Origin: RGIG3994 sp045589735
GTDB taxonomy: Bacteria; Bacillota; Clostridia; Oscillospirales; CAG-272
Assembly: GCA_045589735.1 (NCBI GenBank)
Contig: JAZNPQ010000106.1
Location: forward strand, 1 to 11,615
Reading direction: 5' to 3'
DNA: 11,615 nt
Both the position numbers and the translations under genes were made by a program. The notes beneath the pieces are model-generated. The model saw only the letters and a list, made by a program, of their open reading frames with translations, was not told the origin of the DNA and did not search any database. Shown in pieces: positions 6,216-11,615 of this stretch; position 1 is the stretch's first letter; every line of letters starts with the position of its first letter.

Positions 6216-7586
6216 ATGATACATCAATATAAACTCAACGGATACAATATAGTACTTGATACCTGTTCGGGCTCGGTTCACGCAGTAGACGAGGTGGCGT
6301 ATGACGCTATCGCGCTTTATGAAGGAAATTCGAGAGAGGACGCTGTAAGACTTCTGTCCGAAAAATATCCCGAAATATCAAAGGAGGAGCTTTATGAGTG
6401 TATGGACGATATTGAGGAGCTGAAAGCAGCCGGAAAGCTCTTTACTCCCGATGCGTACGCACCTCTTGCAGATACCTTCAAGGAAAGAAGCGGAGACGTT
6501 GTAAAGGCTCTTTGTCTGCACGTTGCGCATACCTGTAATCTTAACTGCTCGTACTGCTTTGCAAGTCAGGGAAAATATCACGGTGACCGTGCGCTTATGA
6601 GCTTTGAGGTCGGTAAGCAGGCACTTGATTTTCTTGTCGCAAATTCGGGAACAAGACGAAATCTTGAGGTTGACTTCTTTGGCGGCGAGCCTCTTATGAA
6701 TTGGGACGTTTGCAAAAAGCTCGTCGAGTATGCACGCTCCATTGAAAAAGAGAAGGGCAAAAATTTCAGATTCACACTCACAACGAACGGTGTGCTGATT
6801 GACGACGACGTTATTGAATTTTCAAACCGTGAAATGAGTAATGTCGTTCTGAGTCTTGACGGACGAAAAGAGATACACGACGCGCTCCGCGTTGATTATG
6901 CGGGCAACGGAAGCTTCGATAAAATAGTTCCGAAATTCAGGAAGTTTGTTGAATCGAGGGGCGGTAAGAATTACTATATGCGCGGCACGTTCACGCACAG
7001 AAATCCCGATTTTATGAAGGACGTTGACGCAATGCTTGACCTTGGCTTCACCGAGCTGAGTATGGAGCCCGTGGTAGCCGCAGAAAACGATCCCGCGGCA
7101 CTTACCGAGGAAGATAAAGCTATCGTTATGAAACAGTACGAAGAGCTTGCCGACAGAATGATAAAACGCAGAAAAGAGGGCAAGCCCTTTACATTCTATC
7201 ACTATATGATTGACCTTACAGGCGGACCTTGCATATATAAGCGCATTTCGGGCTGTGGCTCCGGAACAGAATATATGGCAGTTACTCCTTGGGGTGATCT
7301 CTATCCCTGTCATCAGTTCGTCGGCGAGGAAAAATTCAAGCTCGGTGACGTATGGAACGGAGTTACGAATAAAGAAATACAGTGTGATTTCAGAAACTGC
7401 AACGTATACGCAAGACCCGAATGTGCAGACTGTTGGGCAAAGCTCTGGTGCTCGGGTGGATGCGCCGCTAACGCGTATCATTCGTCGGGTACGGTCAGAG
7501 GTACATATAAATACGGTTGCGACCTATTTAAAAAGCGTATGGAATGCGCCATAATGGTAAAGATAGACGAGGAATTTTCAGAATAA
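6216..7586 (+). CDS. scfB: SCIFF peptide maturase, radical SAM/SPASM thioether-forming enzyme
   Basis: This 456-aa protein is the expected full length for the family (CteB/Tte1186 type). Residues 1-~85 fit the PqqD-like RiPP recognition element that binds the precursor leader. The radical SAM cluster motif is CNLNCSYC (C107, C111, C114), followed by FFGGEP (154-159), the SAM-binding GGEP element. The C-terminal SPASM domain (~335-440) has C347, GDLYPC ending at C365, C403-X2-C406-X5-C412-X3-C416 and C435, enough ligands for two auxiliary [4Fe-4S] clusters. It cleaves SAM to a 5'-deoxyadenosyl radical that abstracts hydrogen from the acceptor residue, allowing attack by a cysteine thiolate. 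AGGA (6205-6208) lies seven bases before ATG. It follows scfA across a hairpin and is probably co-transcribed with the next two genes. No catalytic residue appears missing. Confidence 0.96.
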   Translation: MIHQYKLNGYNIVLDTCSGSVHAVDEVAYDAIALYEGNSREDAVRLLSEKYPEISKEELYECMDDIEELKAAGKLFTPDAYAPLADTFKERSGDVVKALCLHVAHTCNLNCSYCFASQGKYHGDRALMSFEVGKQALDFLVANSGTRRNLEVDFFGGEPLMNWDVCKKLVEYARSIEKEKGKNFRFTLTTNGVLIDDDVIEFSNREMSNVVLSLDGRKEIHDALRVDYAGNGSFDKIVPKFRKFVESRGGKNYYMRGTFTHRNPDFMKDVDAMLDLGFTELSMEPVVAAENDPAALTEEDKAIVMKQYEELADRMIKRRKEGKPFTFYHYMIDLTGGPCIYKRISGCGSGTEYMAVTPWGDLYPCHQFVGEEKFKLGDVWNGVTNKEIQCDFRNCNVYARPECADCWAKLWCSGGCAANAYHSSGTVRGTYKYGCDLFKKRMECAIMVKIDEEFSE

Positions 7587-7589
7587 ACC

Positions 7590-7596
7590 GAGGTGA
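7590..7596 (+). promoter_or_regulatory. Ribosome binding site fixing the GTG start of the decarboxylase
   Basis: GAGGTGA lies five bases before GTG 7602. The earlier in-frame GTG at 7593 sits inside this site and cannot use it, so translation should begin at 7602. The site is three bases beyond the scfB stop, consistent with translational coupling. Confidence 0.65.
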
Positions 7597-7601
7597 ATGC
7601 C

Positions 7602-8930
7602 GTGAGAACGCCGATATACGATTTTGTAAATGAATATATAAGCAAGGCTCAGTCACGGCTTCATATGCCGGGGCATAAGGGCAGGGGAATGCTCGGCTTT
7701 GAACGGTTTGACATTACCGAAATAGACGGAGCCGATTCACTTTATGAAGCAAACGGAATAATTGCCGATAGTGAAAAAAACGCGTCGTTGCTGTTCGGTA
7801 GCCGCGCTACCTTTTATTCGACCGAGGGATCGTCGCAGTGTATACGTGCGATGCTCGCGCTTGCGTGTCGTGAGAAAAGCACGGTAATAGCGGCAAGAAA
7901 CGCGCACAAAGCTTTTGTTTATGCGGCTGCGCTTCTTGACCTTGACGTAATATGGCTTGACGGTGACGGAGATTACAGTCTTTGCGGATGTAATATAAAC
8001 GAAGAAACACTTGAAAACTGTATTAAAAGTTCAAAAAACAAACCAAGTGCGGTGTACGTAACAAGTCCCGATTATCTTGGCGGCATGCTTGATATAGAGG
8101 CACTTGCGAAAACTGCGCATAAGTACGGTGTTCCGTTACTCGTGGATAACGCCCACGGAGCGTATCTTAGATTTTTGAAGCCGTCACTTCACCCACTTGA
8201 CCGAGGTGCCGATATCTGTTGCGATTCGGCTCATAAAACGCTTCCTGTACTTACAGGCGGCGCGTATCTTCATATATCGAAAAATACGGCATACGACTAT
8301 GAAAAAAGCGCTAAACAGGCGCTTGCGCTGTTCGGCTCGACGAGTCCGTCATATTTAATACTCGAATCGCTTGATCTGGCGAATAAATATATTGCCGACG
8401 GATATGCGGAAAAGCTGGAAAATACTGTGAAAAAGCTGTCGGCACTTAATAAAAAGCTCGAAGATATTGGATTTACTTTGCACGGTGACGACCCACTCAA
8501 GCTTACTGTTTGTTCCTCTGAATACGGCTACAGCGGTGCTGAATTTTCGGAAATACTCAAGAATAATGGAGTTCTTTGTGAATATGCAGACCCGGATTAT
8601 GTCGTAATGATGATAACACCGGAAAACAGCGAGCTCGACTATGACCGTATTTTTTATGCTTTGTCGAATATAGAAAGAAGAAAGACAACAGAAAAAAATA
8701 TTCTTCGCCGAGGAAAAACAGAGCAGACGATAAGTATAAGACGGGCAATGCTTTCGGAATCCGAGCAGATACCGACAGAGCTTGCTGTAGGAAGAATACT
8801 TGCGCAGCCAAGCGTAAGCTGTCCGCCGGCTGTAATGCCGATATGCTGCGGTGAAACCGTAACAGAGGGCGTTGTCAAAATTCTTTTATATTACGGACTG
8901 AAAAGTGTATTTGTGACTAAAGGAATATAA
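7602..8930 (+). CDS. Orn/Lys/Arg decarboxylase-family PLP enzyme (fold type I)
   Basis: The 442-aa protein belongs to the short Gram-positive branch of the Orn/Lys/Arg decarboxylases (SpeA/YaaO type). It starts close to the family substrate-entry motif HMPGHKGRG. STEGSSQ (about 73-79) matches the phosphate-binding region, LLVDNAHGAY (about 179-188) supplies the aspartate that pairs with the PLP ring nitrogen, and CCDSAHKTLPVLTGG (about 206-220) holds the Schiff-base lysine at 212. The expected reaction is PLP-dependent alpha-decarboxylation of a basic amino acid to a polyamine precursor or diamine. Two points leave the substrate open: typical decarboxylases have DEAHGAH where this has DNAHGAY, and the protein is about 40 residues shorter than B. 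subtilis SpeA/YaaO, with a compact C-terminal domain ending in LLYYGLKSVFVTKGI. It lies 15 bp after scfB (GTG start set by GAGGTGA) and 5 bp before the secreted-protein gene. No direct role in peptide maturation is known. Confidence 0.87.
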   Translation: MRTPIYDFVNEYISKAQSRLHMPGHKGRGMLGFERFDITEIDGADSLYEANGIIADSEKNASLLFGSRATFYSTEGSSQCIRAMLALACREKSTVIAARNAHKAFVYAAALLDLDVIWLDGDGDYSLCGCNINEETLENCIKSSKNKPSAVYVTSPDYLGGMLDIEALAKTAHKYGVPLLVDNAHGAYLRFLKPSLHPLDRGADICCDSAHKTLPVLTGGAYLHISKNTAYDYEKSAKQALALFGSTSPSYLILESLDLANKYIADGYAEKLENTVKKLSALNKKLEDIGFTLHGDDPLKLTVCSSEYGYSGAEFSEILKNNGVLCEYADPDYVVMMITPENSELDYDRIFYALSNIERRKTTEKNILRRGKTEQTISIRRAMLSESEQIPTELAVGRILAQPSVSCPPAVMPICCGETVTEGVVKILLYYGLKSVFVTKGI

Positions 8931-8935
8931 AGACG

Positions 8936-10843
8936 ATGCTAAAGAGAATTGTCCGTTTCGTTGTTTTCTTTGCATTTTTTGCTTCGAGTGTTTCTGTCGA
9001 TGCCGTAGTAGGCAAAAAATCAAACGATTTAAAGGTTGCGCTTGAGAAACACAGCTTGAGCGGAGCAAATTTTGAAAACATCTCCGCAACCGCGGTAGGC
9101 GGTGAAGGCAGCCTGCTTGCAAAAAACGACGCGACAGGCGAATATATTCTTACAGACGACGTAACTATTACGAGAGCCGGCGCGGCAGTTAATCCCACAT
9201 ATCAGGCTTTACTTGACATTCTTAATATAAAATCTGTCAAAGGCGCATACACAACGCCTGAAAAACACGTAATTCTTGACGGTCGGGGATATACGATCAC
9301 CACCGAAATTCCGTTGCTTGATGTGATAGGAAACTGTACCGTCAAAAATCTTAACGTGATTGCAGACAACAATGCCGAGACAGACGTAGCAGAGCCTATA
9401 AAGCTTACGAATGACGATATTTTTGTGTATAAAACTAATTATCACCGTGTAGGAGTAATAGCTGCCGTTACCTATGGGGATATTACCTTTGAACACGTGA
9501 CAGTCAGCGGAGGGCTTGATTACAGCGGAGACGATAAGATTTACGGAGTCGTGGCAATGGGCGGCTTTGTCGGTTCGAGAGAAGCGAAAAACAAATTACA
9601 GTTCGAAAGCTGCACAAATAATGTTGACCTAAACATTGCGCCCGGTGCTTCTGCGGCTGCAAATACTCACGGTGTTTGTTATGAAGTCAGACTAAGCGTC
9701 GGCGGTTTTGTCGGAATGGCATACTCAAACAACGCAGGCTGCGAATTTTCTTATTGCGCCAATAACGGGGATATTACCCTGACTAATATACACAACGTAG
9801 AACTGCCTATCGCGGGTGGCTTTATCGGAACGGCATACGGCGCGAATTGCAACATAAATTACTCGTTAAACACCGGAGATATAACGGTTAATCAAGAATA
9901 TAACGATGATTTGGATTCAAGAATAGGCGGCTTTGCCGGTAGAATAGGGAATGGCGATATTAAGTATTGTATCAATCTTGGAAACTTGACCTTGAATATT
10001 CCCGACGGTGTGGCTCATCAATACAATATAGGCGGAATCGTCGGTTCACTTATGTCGGTTACAAAAGCCACGCAAATAGTGAACTGCTTAAATGCGGGAG
10101 ATATTTATACGTCTTCTGCGTACGATCAGCCGCTTGCAGGTATCGTAGGTCTTATCAGATATGATTTTAAGGATAATATTTATTTTGGAACGTATAAAAA
10201 TCTAATCAATATCGGGAGAGTAGAATCAAAATGCGAGATCCACAGTTCAAGGGCTCAAATAATAGGTCACGCATACGGCTCGCGAGTTCCAAACAACAAT
10301 ACGCACTATTATATAAACTATTCGAATATAGCACACAAAGGAGCTTACGCGGCAATCAAGCCTTACGGAAACAAGTCGTCGAGCTGTACGGCAAATGAGT
10401 TAAACAACTCACTCTTTTCAATCGGCGCAGGGATAACAGATGGAAGTGACGTAGTATTTAAAACGGTTATAGATAAGACTTTTTACGATATTATAAAAGA
10501 AACAGTAGAAGCGGTTTCTCGTGGGGTTGACGGACTTCAGCTTGGATTTGGCGGAATCGTAACGGTTGACAAATACGTTGCCAAGATAGGAGATTTCACT
10601 CACGAGAGCTTTGATACATATCTTGAAGTTAATAAGTCAAAGCTCGGCAGTATTAACTCGCTCTATATGGACGCGACGTTCAGAGACCGCGGTTGTCAGG
10701 TTCTGGGAGATAGAGACATCGTCGAAGATAATTACAAAGCAAACGTACGTCTAAAAAACGCGACGCAGAACGTTACATACACGGCAAAGACCTTTGTTAA
10801 GATAAGTGCAGGCTCTGTCATAGCTTATATCTACAGTCAATAA
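8936..10843 (+). CDS. Secreted GLUG-like beta-helix repeat protein of unknown function
   Basis: I do not recognise a named family for this 635-aa protein. It begins with a clear Sec signal peptide: LKR, a hydrophobic run (residues 5-20), and a likely signal peptidase I cleavage after VDA at residue 23. Residues ~75-200 already look like beta-solenoid (VILDGRGYTITTEIPLLDV, then ITFEHVTVSGGL). Residues ~208-430 hold six repeats of 35-47 aa that start GGF(V/I/A)G or a variant and end with N-x-G-D-I-T, the pattern of GLUG-type right-handed beta-helix repeats common in bacterial surface proteins. Residues ~500-635 form a different, non-repetitive C-terminal domain. No sortase motif, membrane anchor or S-layer repeat is visible at the C-terminus, so it is probably released or held non-covalently. 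The ATG is five bases after the decarboxylase stop; AGGA (8921-8924) is 11 bases upstream. It closes the scfA operon. Confidence 0.85.
   Translation: MLKRIVRFVVFFAFFASSVSVDAVVGKKSNDLKVALEKHSLSGANFENISATAVGGEGSLLAKNDATGEYILTDDVTITRAGAAVNPTYQALLDILNIKSVKGAYTTPEKHVILDGRGYTITTEIPLLDVIGNCTVKNLNVIADNNAETDVAEPIKLTNDDIFVYKTNYHRVGVIAAVTYGDITFEHVTVSGGLDYSGDDKIYGVVAMGGFVGSREAKNKLQFESCTNNVDLNIAPGASAAANTHGVCYEVRLSVGGFVGMAYSNNAGCEFSYCANNGDITLTNIHNVELPIAGGFIGTAYGANCNINYSLNTGDITVNQEYNDDLDSRIGGFAGRIGNGDIKYCINLGNLTLNIPDGVAHQYNIGGIVGSLMSVTKATQIVNCLNAGDIYTSSAYDQPLAGIVGLIRYDFKDNIYFGTYKNLINIGRVESKCEIHSSRAQIIGHAYGSRVPNNNTHYYINYSNIAHKGAYAAIKPYGNKSSSCTANELNNSLFSIGAGITDGSDVVFKTVIDKTFYDIIKETVEAVSRGVDGLQLGFGGIVTVDKYVAKIGDFTHESFDTYLEVNKSKLGSINSLYMDATFRDRGCQVLGDRDIVEDNYKANVRLKNATQNVTYTAKTFVKISAGSVIAYIYSQ
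9557..10231 (+). repeat. Six GLUG-like protein repeats within the secreted protein
   Basis: At protein level the units start near residues 208, 255, 293, 330, 365 and 400, i.e. spacings of about 47, 38, 37, 35 and 35. Each has a GGFVG-type turn, a Cys or Tyr-containing strand (ESC, SYC, NYS, KYC, VNC) and an N-x-G-(D/N)-(I/L) turn. The DNA has diverged between units, so this is an old protein repeat rather than a recent tandem duplication. Confidence 0.8.
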
Positions 10844-10850
10844 CAAATTC

Positions 10851-10888
10851 AAAAATCTCCTTTACGGATATCCGTGAAGGAGATTTTT
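10851..10888. terminator. Bidirectional rho-independent terminator between convergent genes
   Basis: Arms 10851-10867 and 10872-10888 form a 17-bp stem around an ATAT loop, with a single G-U wobble on the + transcript (T at 10863 opposite G). On the + strand the stem ends in TTTTTT (10884-10889); on the - strand it ends in a five-base T-run. It sits between the stop codons of the secreted-protein gene (10843) and the yitT-type gene (10895), serving both. Confidence 0.9.
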
Positions 10889-10894
10889 TGAAAA

Positions 10895-11615
10895 TTAAAG
10901 GTCTTCTTTATCTATCGGCTTGTATCCCTCGCCGAAGATAGCCGACGTGCTTGAAACTATCATAAAGGCTTCGTGGTCTTCCTCAAGCACCGTCTTTTTC
11001 AGCTTTGGAAAGGCTTGGTTTTTAACAGCGCAAAGGAGTATTTTCTTTTCTGTTCCCGTATAAGCTCCCTCACCGTTTATATATGTGCAACCGAGGTCAA
11101 GCTCACTCATAAGACGTTTTGCAACAGCCTCGCTGCTTTTGCTGATTATATAAACCAGCTTATTTTGTTCGAGACCGTAAAGCACAAAGTCGAGTACTCG
11201 GCTTATAACGAAGATAGAAATAAGCGCATAAAGCGCAATCTCAATATTCTTAAAAGCAATCGCCGAGGTCACGATGACGAGCATATCAAACATAAAAAAC
11301 AGAGTTCCTGTGTTAATATGCTTGTGCTTTCTTCGTAGTAGCTTGATTATAATATCAGCGCCTCCGGTCGTGCCGCCTGCGTGAAATATTATACCTATGC
11401 CAAGACCGACAAGCGCACCGCCCGCGATTCCTGCGAGAAAAAGATCGTTTGTCACTATAGGGTTTCCGCCGGTCAGCTTCGATATAACGTCAACTAAAAC
11501 CGACGACAAAAAGGTAACGTATGACGTTGAGAAGAAAAAACGCTTTCCGAATTTTATAAATGCAATTATCATAAGCGGTATGTTGACGGCAATGATTATA
11601 GAACCCGTCGGAATA
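10895..11615 (-). CDS. YitT-family membrane protein with DUF2179 domain (5' end beyond the window)
   Basis: The gene runs right to left and its frame stays open to the window edge: 14 further codons beyond the internal ATG at 11572 read IPTGSIIIAVNIPLM, a typical YitT early segment, so the start is outside. About 239 residues are visible. The membrane part includes the glycine-rich segment GLGIGIIFHAGGTTGGAD and a long hydrophobic helix pair (FMFDMLVIVTSAIAF and ALYALISIFVISRVLDFVLY). The C-terminal ~85 residues are the soluble DUF2179 domain (VYIISKSSEAVAKRLM, CTYINGEGAYTG, EAFMIVSSTSAIFGEGY), a ferredoxin-like fold resembling small-ligand sensors. YitT proteins are widespread multi-pass membrane proteins of unsettled function. 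The gene is convergent to the scf operon and separated by a terminator, so it is probably unrelated. Confidence 0.92.
   Translation of the reverse strand, partial: IPTGSIIIAVNIPLMIIAFIKFGKRFFFSTSYVTFLSSVLVDVISKLTGGNPIVTNDLFLAGIAGGALVGLGIGIIFHAGGTTGGADIIIKLLRRKHKHINTGTLFFMFDMLVIVTSAIAFKNIEIALYALISIFVISRVLDFVLYGLEQNKLVYIISKSSEAVAKRLMSELDLGCTYINGEGAYTGTEKKILLCAVKNQAFPKLKKTVLEEDHEAFMIVSSTSAIFGEGYKPIDKEDL

Noticed and set aside
6822..7481. 219-codon minus-strand frame inside scfB
   Set aside because: It is antisense to the radical SAM and SPASM domains, whose cysteine motifs are intact on the + strand; no family resemblance and no ribosome binding site of note.
9557..10231. Recent tandem duplication within the secreted-protein gene
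   Set aside because: The repeats are visible only in the protein; no long nucleotide identity exists between units.

Overview
The window reads as chromosomal DNA from an anaerobic, low-to-moderate-GC Firmicute of the class Clostridia, probably a gut lineage such as Oscillospirales. Four things suggest this: the diagnostic SCIFF peptide/maturase pair, near-consensus sigma-A promoters with strong Shine-Dalgarno sites, heavy use of ATA and CTT codons, and typical Clostridia families (YitT/DUF2179, ferredoxin-tailed aldo/keto reductase, very large MacB-like ABC protein). The genus cannot be fixed from the sequence. There is no sign of phage, insertion sequence, CRISPR, tRNA or rRNA, and no gene-free stretch reaches 300 bases.

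Layout. Positions 1-24 hold the terminator hairpin of an upstream gene. A promoter (58-86) then drives a tight block of three + strand genes: a short biotin-protein ligase (112-831), an aldo/keto reductase with a cysteine-rich ferredoxin-like tail (849-1865), and a lipoprotein polysaccharide deacetylase (1888-2700). A 127-bp AT-rich gap follows, with phased A-tracts, a good promoter and a small palindrome. It precedes a 1025-aa ABC ATPase-permease fusion with an unusually large extracellular domain (2828-5905).

The core of the window is 5937-10843. A perfect TTGACA-N17-TATAAT promoter with an extended -10 drives a 51-codon SCIFF precursor gene, scfA (6002-6157). This gene is absent from any list of long ORFs but is unmistakable. 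After it come a 14-bp hairpin with no U-tract, the radical SAM/SPASM maturase scfB (6216-7586), an Orn/Lys/Arg-decarboxylase-family PLP enzyme (7602-8930), and a 635-aa exported protein with GLUG-like beta-helix repeats (8936-10843). The last three genes are 5-15 bp apart and look co-transcribed. A bidirectional terminator (10851-10888) separates this run from a convergent YitT-family membrane protein that runs off the right edge.

How the genes work together. ScfA is the substrate of ScfB: leader binding by an N-terminal recognition domain, then radical SAM chemistry forming a Cys-to-acceptor thioether, giving a ranthipeptide. The hairpin plausibly keeps precursor mRNA in excess over maturase mRNA. 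The most notable anomaly is that the residue at the position of the known thioether acceptor Thr (Cys32-Thr37 in the characterised SCIFF peptides) is Gly here, and an additional Cys lies in the leader. The decarboxylase, the secreted repeat protein and the preceding ABC protein are linked to the peptide only by position. Whether they form a peptide production/export/surface-target system is a hypothesis.
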